Below, piece after piece: positions 45,570 to 57,536 of a stretch of 64,000 bases of DNA. Under the pieces are notes generated by a model that saw only the letters and a list, made by a program, of their open reading frames with translations, was not told the DNA's origin and made no database searches. The first letter of the stretch is position 1. Every line of letters starts with the position of its first letter. The DNA is from Nemertoderma westbladi (taxonomy: Eukaryota; Xenacoelomorpha; Nemertodermatida; Nemertodermatidae), in the NCBI GenBank assembly GCA_032718475.1, contig JAUCBJ010006766.1:62001-126000 (forward strand), read 5' to 3'. The translations under genes were made by a program, and so were the position numbers.

Positions 45570-47717
45570 GTTGGTGGGATTATGACAATCTTCGTTCTTT
45601 TACGATGTTCTTTGAATTGAGTTTGATATTGAAAAATTTACCTTTTAAAAGATTCTGTGGAAAATAACTGCTGGTGAATTTCTACTGTCACCAGCAGGAA
45701 TAACTGCGCCAAGGATAACTTTGCCTTTATACATCGCACTAGAACACATCTGTGGCCCTGTTCGATTTTTCGAATGTTCGGGAAGGCCTTCAGAGATAGA
45801 GAATTCATAAAAACGGGCTTGGTGGGAGGCCACACCAGTTTGTCAACTTCATAAAAATCGCATTGTTTTCTCTCCGTAGGACCAACAAGTTTTACTAAAG
45901 CGTTCATGGCAACAGGTTGGTGCTTCCCACTCAGAGAATCACTTGGTATTGGTACTCTATGCTTTCTAATAAACTGGTGTTTGCATCTCGCTTCGATTAT
46001 AATTCATCCTTAATCACTATGCCATCTTAATTAAGCTAGGCTCCTTCTTAGCCGAAGTATAAATCGATAATTTATATATGTTCGCGCACATCCGTGAAGC
46101 AGTCGTACAAACTCCATCCCCCCGAACGGAGGATGAAATATTGCGCAATTCGTATTCAATTCAATTTTATTAAGTCAAACGGGTCGATGACTGAAGTTGT
46201 CTGGTCATTGCATGAATCGTCAAACTTAACTTTTCTGACATACTATTTTTATTTTACTGCAGTATACGACTATCACTCATGGATAAGAATAAAAAAAATT
46301 GTTTTAAAGTTAAAAAATAAAAGTTTAAAAAGTTTAAAAAAGTTAAAAAATCAAAAATTAGGAGTTGTAAAGCAGTTTTTTTATTAATTAGAAATGGAAA
46401 CATATTTAGAATTCAGTTTCACACAAACTACAACTTGTTAACATGGCATTTTTTAAATAGATAACAATATCATGTTTATTGCGCATCGCTATTATATCCA
46501 AGTCATCAGTGTGAATGTTAATGCTCTCACTTATATGTAATTTTGTTACAAGGGATCTATCTGCCAATAGTTCGGTTCATGCGCTTTTAAAGACATTTAG
46601 ACATTTAGGTTATATTTAGTATGAGTCTTAATTAGCAATGTGTATGATGTTTTAATTGTTAAGTTTTGGTGTTCATTTCTACAAGTGTACGATGCATATT
46701 GAGTGCCAAGTAAACCGTACCATTTACCTTAATATATAATTTATATGGGACCGATTAAACATTAATCATATTATTGCATACTTCTCTGGAAGAAAGTGTT
46801 CCCACTAATAAATTAAAATTCGGTCGGGTCCTTATTGGTTGATAATGTTATATTATTTGTTGCCTTGGCAACGATTATTTAAGGCTCACTGGGACATTTC
46901 CTACGCCCGGTAGCGTTATTTTAATTTAGTAGAAATGCGTGATGGGTAGCGAGGCAGGTAGATAGGTACACGGCTGGTACAGCGTCTACGAGAGACAACT
47001 ATTATTACGCAATTACTTTTTCTATGACTAATACGTATTAAAATGTTTCACATTTACGTTTTTAGCTATTAGTTTCTGTACCCATCTTTAAATGTTATCA
47101 ATAAGGTGATGGAATGACCGCAGGTTCACATGAATAACATATATGTATATGAATAATTTTTTTTATTTTGTTTTTAATCATTTATTTACTTTAAATAATA
47201 ATTTTAATAATACATATTATCAGAGGGGGGACTTTCGAGACAATAGAAATTCATCCCTCTCCAGGGAAAATCGACGCAAATAACAGCTGATTACTCTCAA
47301 AAATAAAACTGTATCCTGTTCTATTGACTTTCGTTTATTGCTTTGGTTATAATAACCTGTGTCCATATAATAAAATGTATATACACTTATAATATAGACT
47401 AGCCTTCTTTCTGAAGCATAAATTGAGAATTTTAATTTAACTAGTTGCAAAACTATAACTGCAATTTTTCTAATATATATATATTTTTTCTATAAACTGA
47501 GTCATATCTAACTAACCTTAAATTTGAACGATATACATGCACAGACAGTGCCTTTCGACTTTGGAATTTTACCTATATTTTTCAATTCAATGACTTTTCA
47601 AAATAAAGTTTTTGTTCTTATTGTTTCCGTACGTGCAAGTATACTACTCCCTAAATAAAATATATTAAACGATAATAATATATAACTAATAAATGGTTTG
47701 AAATATAAACTAAATTA
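45570..47717. other. Intergenic region between divergent genes
   Basis: Holds the presumed promoters of the giant gene (leftward from 45569) and of the six-exon gene (rightward from 47718). Only short reading frames are present, plus a degraded copy of the poly-G-ended family at 47222-47350 and a dispersed repeat at 47518-47608. Confidence 0.5.
47518..47608 (+). repeat. Dispersed repeat, copy 2
   Basis: Second copy of the block at 38595-38690. Confidence 0.65.
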
Positions 47718-47765
47718 ATGGAAGTCGAGGGAGTGAGACCCGCTTCATTTCCTTTGTCAAATCAG
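47718..47765 (+). CDS. Exon 1 of six-exon gene
   Basis: ATG followed by 15 codons, donor CAG/GTTAGT, phase 0. Short; chosen because its phase matches exon 2. Confidence 0.5.
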
Positions 47766-50700
47766 GTTAGTTTTAACTTATAAATTATAATTAGTCATTA
47801 ATGAAAAAATAAATCTTAAATGTAAACATAAAACTACAGATACTTCATCAGGAATGGACGGATGTGTTGCTAAGTAGTACCGGTAGGCCTATAGTTCATT
47901 CTTTTAGTAGAGCAGGTATTGGCATTGGCTCAAAGGTGCGAATGAGACGAAGGTGGTCATTAGGGGTACCGCTTATTTTGTTTAACTTAAACGTAATTTA
48001 ACTTTAACCTGTGATATTGACTCTTGGTTTATTGTTTTGGTTAGAATGGTCGCATTGCATTTTAGCACCTACCGAACTTGGAACGTGTATGTCTGACCTA
48101 GTCATTTTGGCAGTTTGTATCAATATCAGATAAGATTTTGCATTCGATATAATATCCTCATATCGGTTATTTTGCACATTTTTTTCCATTACATAAATGT
48201 ATCAACCCATTCCTCTTGTGAATGATCCTTCACATAGATTCGGCTAAACTTTGTGTGTAAAGGTATATTATTGGTAAGTATCGACACAGATGTTCTCCTC
48301 CAATTCCAATTGACAATAATTCCTTACTAGCCGCCAACCCCGCGGGATGCCGTTCTCAAAGACAAGATAGCGAGTGCCGTGGCGGATTACCTGCAGACCT
48401 TAAACCTGGAGCACGGGTCTCTGGACAGGAAACCCAAAAGTCGAGAAGTCCGCCAAATAGAATACCAGCCTGTTCGGGAACATCAACAGAGGCATGCAAG
48501 GAAGGGACACAGAGGTTGGTGACGTACCCTTAGGTTATACAGTATTATGTGTATGGTTTAGATAATGGTGGGAAGTTTATAGCTCAGTAAAGCCCCCGGA
48601 CAGTAGCCCCCGGACAGTAGCCCCCGGGCAGTAGCCCCCGGGCAGTAGCCTCCGGACAGTAACCCCCCGGACAGTAGCTCCACGGAGGCTACAGTCCGGG
48701 GGCTACTGCCTGGGGGCTACTGCCCGGGGGCTACTGCCCGGGGGATACTGCCCGGGGGCTACAGCCCGGGGGCTACTGCCCGGGGGCTACTGCCCGGGGG
48801 ATACTGTCCGGGGACTACTGCCCGGGGGCTACTGCCCGGGGGATACTGCCCGGGGGCTACTGCCCGGGGGCTACTGCCCGGGGGCTACTGCCCGGGGGCT
48901 ACTGCCCGGGGGCTACTGCCCGGGGGATACTGCCCGGGGGATACTGCCCGGGGGATACTGTCCGGGGACTACTGTCCGGGGGATGCTGTCCGGGGGATGC
49001 TGTCCGGGGGATGCTGTCCGGGGGCTACTGACCGAGGGGCAACTGTCCGGGGGTAACTGTAGGCGTAGGCTCCAGTCATGGGGGCTATAGATCGGGAGGT
49101 TTCTATCCTAACACTACTGGTGGGAATTATATTTATTATTAGTTAATTGCTTTTTTTAGGGTTGGGTGAAATTAAACCGGCTGGTGTCACCTACTACCCC
49201 CCACTGGAATGGCTTCCACCAATAGCGAATTACTTCAAAATAAAGAGACCAATCACACCAAACTTCCATTGGAGCGAATGGCCTGATAGACCAGCATCGT
49301 ACGTTAGGCCTACCATTTAAATAATTTTCATTAAAAAGCTTTCACATCAATAATATAACTAACTACTTATAAAGTACGGAGTCTTACATTTTGAACATTT
49401 ACTGTATATTTTTTAACAATGCTGACTAGACTGCTGGTGGATACGCCTTGACGTAAAGGAAAGCCCAACGTGGAAGAGTTGAGTTGAGGGTAGTTGCAAA
49501 ATTACGTACACCACTGTTAGTAATGTTCACTTAAGTAATGCTCGTTGTCACTAAAATTGAACCCTATATTCATATACTTATATATTTATTTAAAGTAATA
49601 CGACATGGGTAAAATTTTTAACAAATTAACCGGACAAATTATTGACGAAACAAATCATTAATTTACCTTTATGTATTTTGTATATTTATTGCAGATCCGT
49701 GGGTACTGAACAATATTTACCACCGCGTCCACATTCACGAGGTTAGCTAATTAAAATACAATTATTAACTTTGCTTTCTACTGCTCTGTAATACCATACT
49801 GTAGTTACAATATTTTAATTCATATAGTAAACACATACAGTACTTACTTTACATCACATATGGTGTGTAATATAGAACGCGCAACATAATAAATAAACTT
49901 GTAAATAGATTTTTACAGCATAGGATCGACTGGGTGTGTAAGAGAATGAATAAATTGATGTTCAAACCTGCTTGCAGTCCTGCTCATTAGCCGTGAGTGG
50001 AACAAACAACCCTATGTCACCACCACCCTAAGTATAAGGTGCCTCAAAACATACGGCTTGAAGAGATCTTTAAAGTTTCAAATAAAAACATCAATCATTT
50101 TTAAATAATAATCAAGGCAAAAGCAAATCTACAAGTTTCATGTGGACCACCAATTTGACTCTCGTGAGACGCCTCTTAAAGGATTAAGGCCTTGAATATG
50201 CAAATTATCTTGCGAAAGTCATCGGTGATACGGAGTTGTGGCGACGCAATTTTATCGATTAACCGGCATAGCATTCTTAATGCAACATGCCGATTATATA
50301 CATGGATAGATAGACCAGGATACCAATGGAATCCTGACGTACACGATTTAGGGTTACAAGTTAACCTCTAATAATATTCTAGCCTTATATCATGATGAAC
50401 CTTTCGGCTACAGTCATTTTGTCGAAAAACCGCCACCATTTTAGACCTACAATGTTGAAAACAATTGTTTCAATGATTAGAGTACCTGTCAAATCAACCG
50501 ATTACAATGGATATTTACAGCATTATAAATATGACTATATCAGTTCCCTTTTCGTTATTTTTTATATTTATTTAGCGCAATCTATAACACGGGAGTACGA
50601 AGGTAACGTTGAAATAGACGGGGAATTAGTGGACGGTGAAATCCTCGAAGAAACAGTTCGAGTACCTAGTCGGATTGGGTCTGCAAGACCGGAGTCCGCG

Positions 50701-51913
50701 TTGAGACCTGGTACAGGGGTCGTTAGGCCCGGAAGTGGGTTGGCTAGACCTGGGAGTGGGTTGGCTAGACCCACAAGTGGGGCCGCTAGACCCGGGAGTG
50801 GCGTTCGACCGCCTCAGAGAAGTGGAAGCAACCGAGAACTAAGAGATGGTAAGCAATTCAAACATAAAGTAGTCGGTAATAGAATAATTCATAATAACAA
50901 TACATTGGAAGTTAATGTCTGACCCATCGAAAATACGTTTATTGGTAAGAATTGAATGTGTAAAAGCTTTTGCGGATATAATCAGTCCCCCTGCCCGCAA
51001 AGTACCGTTGTAGGTGTTTTAACGGACATAAAAGTCATTCTTCTATATGTGTGCTTTGGCGGACATGGTAAGGCACAAAACCCGCAATGCGTCAAATTCT
51101 CTAGCACAGTGTAGCCTTGATGATTCAGATTACGACATCTAACAGCTGGTTGCTGGCATGGAAACGGCCGTTGGACACATGGTTCTTTGTTTCAGCTTAA
51201 CAGCCAATCAGAGCGATTTTTACTGTCGATGTGGAGATATTCTACAGATCGTGCTAGCAGTGTTCAGTCTTACGGTTTTTTCTTGATTATAGTTGTGTTG
51301 TTTCTATCTAGGCCAAGAACACCGGCTCTAGAGTCAATTCGTTTTCAGACTTTAGAAGAAACATTAGTAGGCTTAGATTATAGAACGTATAACTGTTATC
51401 AACCCAACCTTATTAACACAACTCATGCGGTACAATCTTACATACCAATCATATCATATCTTAACCTACCGTCTTAATGCTTTTTACTGTTGTTATTATT
51501 TGTATCAGTTGGTTGAATATTATTATTTGGAGAACATCTATAAAGAACCCAAATTTCCCAATTTTCTTGATACACTACAGGTTAGAGAGACAGGTTACAT
51601 ATAGCGATTGCGACTTATATTATCGTGGTTTGTAGTGAGTTTAATGCTATTTGATAGGCACTACATGAGTCAATTGCTGTTCTCTTTATATATGATAAAA
51701 TTCATTGACGGTCGGCAGATTAGTGTGCAGTATTGTGCGTTACCGGTAGTGTGCATGATTGTGGCTGATAACTAAGCATTTCCTAAAGAATGCGCCTCAT
51801 ACGTGAATCATAAGCCTTACAGTCTTACAGTTGTGTTTAGTATAAGTCATATCTCTGTTTACCTAGATAGAGCGCCACGTCCTAAAGGAACTGTTAATAT
51901 TTCCCGAAAGTGA
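47718..51913 (+). CDS. Six-exon gene for an unrecognised 245-residue basic protein
   Basis: Exons at 47718-47765, 48331-48514, 49160-49298, 49695-49741, 50576-50848 and 51867-51913 have AG/GT borders, compatible phases throughout, and sum to 738 nt (245 codons plus TGA). Features: N-terminal MEVEGVRPASFPLSNQ, a charged stretch, a Trp/Pro-rich middle (YYPPLEWLPPIANYF, NFHWSEWPDRP), then a low-complexity Arg-Pro-Gly-Ser repeat (RPGSGLARPGSGLARPTSG) and a basic end. No signal peptide or membrane segment. I do not recognise the family. The first and last exons are short and least certain; an alternative end is read-through of exon 5 to a stop at 50922. Confidence 0.6.
48331..48514 (+). CDS. Exon 2 of six-exon gene
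   Basis: Acceptor TTACTAG; open frame with helical, charged sequence (LKDKIASAVADYLQTLN); GC content clearly above the flanks; donor GAG/GTTGGT. Confidence 0.65.
48594..49065. repeat. GC-rich 15-bp tandem array with an internal inversion
   Basis: Left part repeats CAGTAGCCCCCGG; right of about 48685 the same motif runs in inverse (GGGGGCTACTGCCC). It lies in the intron between exons 2 and 3 of the six-exon gene. The inversion makes it a foldback structure rich in G and C runs. Confidence 0.85.
49160..49298 (+). CDS. Exon 3 of six-exon gene
   Basis: Acceptor after a T run (TTTTTTTAG). Encodes GEIKPAGVTYYPPLEWLPP and PITPNFHWSEWPDRP, the most distinctive part of the protein. Donor GTACGT. Confidence 0.7.
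49695..49741 (+). CDS. Exon 4 of six-exon gene
   Basis: Acceptor TTATTGCAG, encodes SVGTEQYLPPRPHSR, donor GTTAGC. 47 nt; phases fit on both sides. Confidence 0.6.
50576..50848 (+). CDS. Exon 5 of six-exon gene
   Basis: Acceptor TTTATTTAG. Encodes EGNVEIDGELVDGEILEET and an Arg/Pro/Gly/Ser repeat with period about eight residues. Donor GATG/GTAAGC. If it is not spliced the frame ends at 50922. Confidence 0.7.
51867..51913 (+). CDS. Exon 6 of six-exon gene (terminal)
   Basis: Acceptor TTTACCTAG; encodes RAPRPKGTVNISRK then TGA. Phase fits exon 5. Short and therefore tentative. Confidence 0.45.
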
Positions 51914-52199
51914 ATAATATTGGTCAGAAATTATTTATTAACGATCAATCGAATAATCCAGTACGCTTACACTGCAATAATAAAATCTAAGCCCCATCCG
52001 AATCCAGTCTCCCGGGTATATCCAGCGGGTGAATGGACGCGCACTAGGCTGGCTTCGGCTAATGTTGTGTTTATTGGTATTAAATACTTGTCATTTACTA
52101 AAGTCTATTTATAAACCAAAAGACATATAAATTTTGGCAGGTTAAACTGCTTAAGGTCTTCAAAAGCGCGTACAATAACAGTTATTTTCTTTATTGCAG

Positions 52200-52335
52200 T
52201 AAGCAATAAAGTTGAAAGTACCGGTCGACCGGTAAACCTGAATCGGTACTGCTGTAGGTCCGTAGGCCTAACTGCCTGAACCGGTACTGCTGTAGGTCTG
52301 TAGGCCCAACTGTCCTAACCGGTACTTCCAGTATA
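52200..52335. repeat. Short imperfect tandem repeat (~52 bp)
   Basis: Two to three units with CGGTACTGCTGTAGGTC and GTAGGCC-AACTG. Confidence 0.6.
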
Positions 52336-52479
52336 AGTACATTAGTATTATTCGATTTGATAATTATATACCGGTAGGTCTCGATATTAAATCGGGGACG
52401 CCTGGTTTTTATTGGGATTTTACTTAGGTCTATTTCTGTCAGTTTTATTTCCTAGTAAGTTAATATTGAGCTGAAGACG

Positions 52480-53045
52480 TGTAAGTCTGCTCAGATTGTT
52501 CAGATAATTGTAGGCCGGACTGTTGTCGGACTGTTGTTGGGTCTGGAGAAATTGCGGCGTGTGTAGAGTTTGTCTGATAAAGTGCCAGTAGGTAAGTTGG
52601 GGCAGCCAGAGCTGTAAGGTCAATCCCCTCTTAAAGAATAAGTCGTACTACCGTGTTAGAACGCATACTAACTAACCATTTTGGAATCTGCATATACTGT
52701 AGTTTATTTAGGCTTGATAGTAGTCTGCCAGCGCTTTAGCCTGTGTTTGTTTGTGTGGTCTGTTCAGGTACCGTAATAGTTATTACTCAGATATTTTGTA
52801 GGCTGGATTGTTGTCTAGCTATTATTAGGTCTGAAGAGATTGCTGCGTGTGTAGAGTTTGTCTGATAAAGTGCCAGTTAGTAAGTTGGGGCAGCCAGAGC
52901 TGTAAGGTCAATCCCCTCTTAAAGAATAAGTCGTACTACCGTGTTAGAACGCATACTAACTAACCATTTTGGAATCTGCACATACTGTAGTTTATTTAGG
53001 CTTGTGGTAGTCTGCCAGCGTTTGGTTTGTATTTTGTTTGAGTAT
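52480..53045 (+). repeat. ~289-bp tandem duplication upstream of gag
   Basis: Two units, near-identical from GTCTGATAAAGTGCCAG (52571 and 52860) to GTAGTTTATTTAGGCTT. Probably in the element's 5' LTR or untranslated leader. Confidence 0.85.
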
Positions 53046-53999
53046 TCTGTACGGGTAGCGTAATATTTATTATTCAGAGTTTATGCGATTATTCGCAACA
53101 TTCATGTCCCCAAGTTTATTCCTACAGTAATTGTGCTTGTTACACATACCGTTATAGTTAAATTAACCCCGGTACTACACGGGCTGCTTGGCGTAGGTAA
53201 AGACTGGTGACTTTGTGCTCCGGTCACTCCAGCAGATGCCGTTGTTCTTTTAACTGTTCAAGTATATTTAACTGCTAGTTATCTGTTTTAATAAGTACTT
53301 GTACCTAATTTAGGGTTTAGTGTACAGTGCTTTCCGAAAGTAATTAGTGTGTAGACAGTGTATTGTGTTGTAAAGTGGTTAATAGGCACGTTGGATCTGG
53401 TAGTCCGCGGTAATTAACTTCCAGGTAGGAACACTCCGTGATACATAACGTAGTACCTATAGCGATACGGCTATAGGTCGTCAGACGGTGGTATTTTTCC
53501 TATCTGGACAGCGCAATATATATTTACTACTACTTATTATTTTCAAATACCGTAGTATCCTGTCTGTTGTAATAACCAGAATTCTAACCCTTTGTTAGGC
53601 TGGTTTGTAGACTTCCTGTAAAATTACCCTAAAAATTCGTACGTGATATTTTTGTTATGTTTAGTTAGAGAATTAATCTCACCCGTATCGTACATAATTT
53701 GTAGTATTAAGTAACTTAGGTAAATTAGAATTATTTGTTTTAGTGTCCAACAAGTAGCACTTCACTGAGAGCGCACAGCTTCTGTGTAGTGACTCCCCCC
53801 AGAAATAATAACATTTATTTCAAATATTGACAAAACCCATTTTAAACGGGTATATATCTATTATAAATCAACTCAAACGATTTATCAATAGTAGGCCTGC
53901 CATACAACAACTAGGTCTCAATATCAGTTGGACTACTGCTTAAATAACGGTAATAAAGTAACTAAGTAACCTTTAAAATTCAGAAATTCAATTATTTAA

Positions 54000-54290
54000 A
54001 TAATTGATATACCGGTATTTACGATAGGCCTATTATCTTTACTTCTATAAATTTAGGCTGAAATTATACCGGTATTCTGTAATTAATTCTAGTCTAGAAT
54101 TATACTTATATACTATAAGTGTAGGCTGTATACCGGTATTCACGATAGGCCTATTATATATTTATATATATTTGTGTTAAAATTATATACTGGTACTCTG
54201 TGACAAACCTAGTTTACAATACTTATATATATTATAAGTGTATACCGGTATTCTAATATACTGTAATAAATTACCGGTACTAGGCCAACG
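54000..54290 (+). repeat. ~120-bp imperfect tandem repeat before gag
   Basis: Two to three diverged units marked by ATACCGGTATT, ACGATAGGCCTATTAT and ATACTTATATA-TATAAGTG. Confidence 0.7.
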
Positions 54291-54359
54291 GTCATACTGA
54301 ATTACTAGACTCGCTTTAACTGTAACTATAGCAGTAAGCATTCAACTGTATAGATAAAC

Positions 54360-54851
54360 ATGTCTGACACCCAGCAAAACCTGTCAGACAGTCTAATCGA
54401 TACAACCATCTGTGACACAGATAGGAGTGTGGAGCGATTAAGAAAGGGGTTCAGCTCACCTCCTACTGAAAGAAAGGTCATCCCTCCAGTAGTAGTATCA
54501 GACCCTAGGCTAATCCAACACCGTAGGTCTATCATCGGCACTCGGGCCCAAGTCAAACGGAACCAGGAAGCAGCTGTCCAACAGCAGCAACATCCTAGTC
54601 AAGAAACTTGTTCCCAGCGACCCGATAGCTCCAGTAGTTCGGATACTGTAGAGCTGACCCCCGAACGCGGAGTGCAGATGGCGGCTACAGCCTACTCGGA
54701 TCCCCTTCTCACCCTTCCTGCCGCAGTGCTAACTACTATATTGATTGCGGTGGAGGAACACCAAGTCGATTGGGCGAGAAGTGAGCGAGCGACCCACGAT
54801 AGTTATGCGGGATACGCCAGGGAAGAATTGATGTCTATTGTCGAGTCATAA
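54360..54851 (+). pseudogene. BEL/Pao gag, N-terminal piece, ended by an in-frame ochre stop
   Basis: 163 codons from ATG at 54360. The same frame stays open after the TAA at 54849-54851, so the stop splits one gag frame. Ser/Gln/Pro-rich with no recognised domain in this piece. Confidence 0.65.
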
Positions 54852-57107
54852 TGGAACTTTCCCGGACCCGGACTCCCGTTAGATTTGTCCGAAGCTACTT
54901 GGGAAGACATCCACAGGATGGGAGTGACTAAAGATACGATGGATCCAGCTGTTTGGAAGAGGTCAGCAGCAGGATATGTACAGGGATTCTTCGGCTCCTT
55001 AGAGCGATTAGAAGAACAACTGTTTCGACAACCCCAAGAACCTCAAGAGCAGGAAGAGCTGCTATATCAAGTACGCGAAAGAACCCTACGCATTAGGCTA
55101 ATCCTATCAGCCTTTGAGGAAACTTCCAAAAGAAGACAGGACACGTCGCTGCAAGTTGCTGTCAAGACTTGGTTCCAGCGGGTAGGTCTCAAAGTACAAG
55201 AAACGGTCCAGTGGAAATCCCAGCTGGCAGAGCGACCAACCTATGAAGAATCAACCGATGCCACTTTCTCTCAAGTGGAAAGCGAAGTGACAGCAGAGAG
55301 ACCGCGAACGAGAGACGCCATCGACATCTATCTGTCAGACTATCAACGTTTTTTAGGTGATGAAGAGTTGAGGAGACGACTGGCTGGACTTCGCCCCAAT
55401 AGTGAAGGAACCAAGCTTGTGTTGGACTCAATCGATGCAGAAATGTGGGCTGCAAACAAAGCTAAATTTGATGAAAAGCTCCGCCTCGCTAGAGTCCAAG
55501 AAGAACAAGTAAAGAAAAAACGTATAGAGGACAGAAAGGCAGTAGCAGCGGCAAAGGCGGCAGCGACAGTGGAAGAGGCAAAGGCGACAGTGGAAGAGGC
55601 AAAGGCGGCGGTGGAAGCAGCAAAAGCAACAGCAGCAATGGCATTGGCAGAAGCAGAACAGAGAGCGTCGGAAGAGACCACCCAACTGGAGTTGGAAAAT
55701 CTTCAAGAGACGCAAGACTGCATAAATAAACAGTTAACTGCTAGTCAAATGCAGATGATGAGTCGATCTACTCCCAAGCGCCAAGGATACACATCATCGG
55801 AGGAAGGCGAGACCACCGATCCTGAAGGCGGAGGAAATAGATCTCGTCTAAGCAGGCGTAGAAAAACATCTCATCGTCACAAATTGCCTGATTTGCCCCC
55901 AGCGGTTAGAAGACAACTAGCTAGCACAGACTTAGGTAGTACAGAACCCACAGACCAAATTATTAAGGTCAAAAGACTCCCTACCATAGTTGATGAGCCT
56001 GAAATAATTAGGCCTGTCGTTCCCAAAACCACTCCTGTGCTAGAGACCCCTGTACTTCCAGAGCTTAACTCTAAATTCCCTTTACACAGTACTACACTGC
56101 CTGTACCCGGTAGAACAGTCCATGAGAAAATTCCTGTCCTGGACTCTGAGAGAGAAATCAAAGATTTGTCTCCCGTTGTCCCGCGTCGGCCCGCTACAAT
56201 GTTGGCGACTCCCGCTTCGGTGGTCGAGTGGGTAGAGGAGGGACGGCGGGGGATGAATCTCCTGCTCGGACAGATGCAGGAGACTGTCCACCAACTTAAG
56301 GGAACAGTAAGGGAAAGTAGGGCAGAATTGCAAGAAGTGCAGCAAAGTATCGCGCTAGAACGCGACAAATTAGTCAATATACAAAAGGGTATACCAATAC
56401 CCCCAGTAACATTGTGTCAACCTGTTAGGTCTGAAGTATTACATGCGCAAGGTGTGGAGCCTACACGCATCTATACTGCTAGTGAAGTAGAAACTCCTAT
56501 AGCAAACCCTATTAAGGGTGATTATAAACCTGTTGTTAATGATATTCCCTATAGACCTGATAATGATCCGAGAAATTTATATACCGATAATTCGATATTA
56601 AATAACACGATGGCCCAAGAAAGCTTTACGCGTCAGATGGCTAGAACAGAAGCCCGCCAAGCGGTCAAAGTGGGAGAGATCGTCAAATTCAATGGAGATG
56701 AGATGAAATGGTTACCTTTCAATGAATATTACAAAGATAGCATACAGAACTCTGTACTATCTAACGGAGAGAAACTTAGATTCCTCATCAAGTGCTTGGA
56801 AGGACCTCCCAAGTTAATGGCGTTAAAGTTTATTGGACATCCAGATGGATTAAGACAAGTTTGGGATACACTAAACATCAGGTATGGTAATAGGACTAAC
56901 ATAGCTAGGTATTTGTATGCGAAATTAGTAGCGCCCCGAAAGTTCCTTAGCAGCGGGATTATAGAGTTTTCCGATGAGATTCAGGAGATCTGTAGACAGC
57001 TAGCTTGGTTAGGTAAGTCTCAGGAATATCAGAGTTCCATGGTTGTTGGAGCCGTAGCATCTACTTTGCCAAAGGGTGGAGTAGGGACAAAAAGGTTCTC
57101 TATGTGA
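54852..57107 (+). pseudogene. BEL/Pao gag, main part (DUF1759-like)
   Basis: Contains a strongly helical Ala/Glu/Lys-rich segment (residues ~215-265 from the first internal Met), a basic segment, then a BEL-type capsid region (VKFNGDEMKWLPFNEYYKDS, GPPKLMALKFIG, YGNRTNIARYLYAKL). Frame is lost near 57070 at CCAAAGGGTGG; the next frame continues naturally. Confidence 0.8.
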
Positions 57108-57511
57108 TGGACCAGCAACAAAGGGACCCTATCATGGCTGATCTCATGTCATTCTTAAATGGAGAGGTAAGGTTACAGCTCCTAAAGCAGTCCCGAGAGA
57201 AGACACCGGAAAATAAGGTGAGTGAAAAACCCGTTTCTAGGAGAAAGGTAACACCAGTTTGTTATACAGACGACGGCGAAAGCCAAACCTCATACGAGGA
57301 GAATAGTGGGAAAGACACCGAAAGATTTTATTATGTCAATAAAACAAGAAAAGACTTAAGTAAATCTAAGCCTCGAACCAGTGACAGGAGAGAACAGGTA
57401 ACAACAACTCCTCCTATGTCTCCTAAGAGAATTCATGGAAGAAAGCCTGAGGAAAGAACAAGTGTGCACAACACCGCACAGGTTAAAGTAAGTAACATCA
57501 AACCCAAATGA
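57069..57511 (+). pseudogene. BEL/Pao gag C-terminal linker
   Basis: -1 frame continuation of gag (WSRDKKVLYVMDQQQRDPIM), followed by a polar Ser/Lys/Thr linker ending at TGA 57509-57511. No CCHC zinc knuckle and no aspartic protease motif follows. Confidence 0.75.
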
Positions 57512-57536
57512 AATGAAATGAAATGAAATGAAAAAT
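57505..57536 (+). repeat. AAATG pentanucleotide repeat at the gag-pol junction
   Basis: Five to six copies of AAATG exactly where the protease-coding region is expected. Each copy changes the reading frame, and the repeat separates the gag frame from the pol frame. Confidence 0.85.

Noticed and set aside
45638-45907. 89-codon minus-strand frame just upstream of the signal-peptide exon
   Set aside because: No recognised domain. The ATG at 45569 already gives a good signal peptide in phase with exon 2; the region is more likely 5' UTR or promoter.
51311-51477. Possible next exon of the six-exon gene after a CTATCTAG acceptor
   Set aside because: In the phase required by exon 5 it hits TAG within seven codons; the exon at 51867 fits instead.
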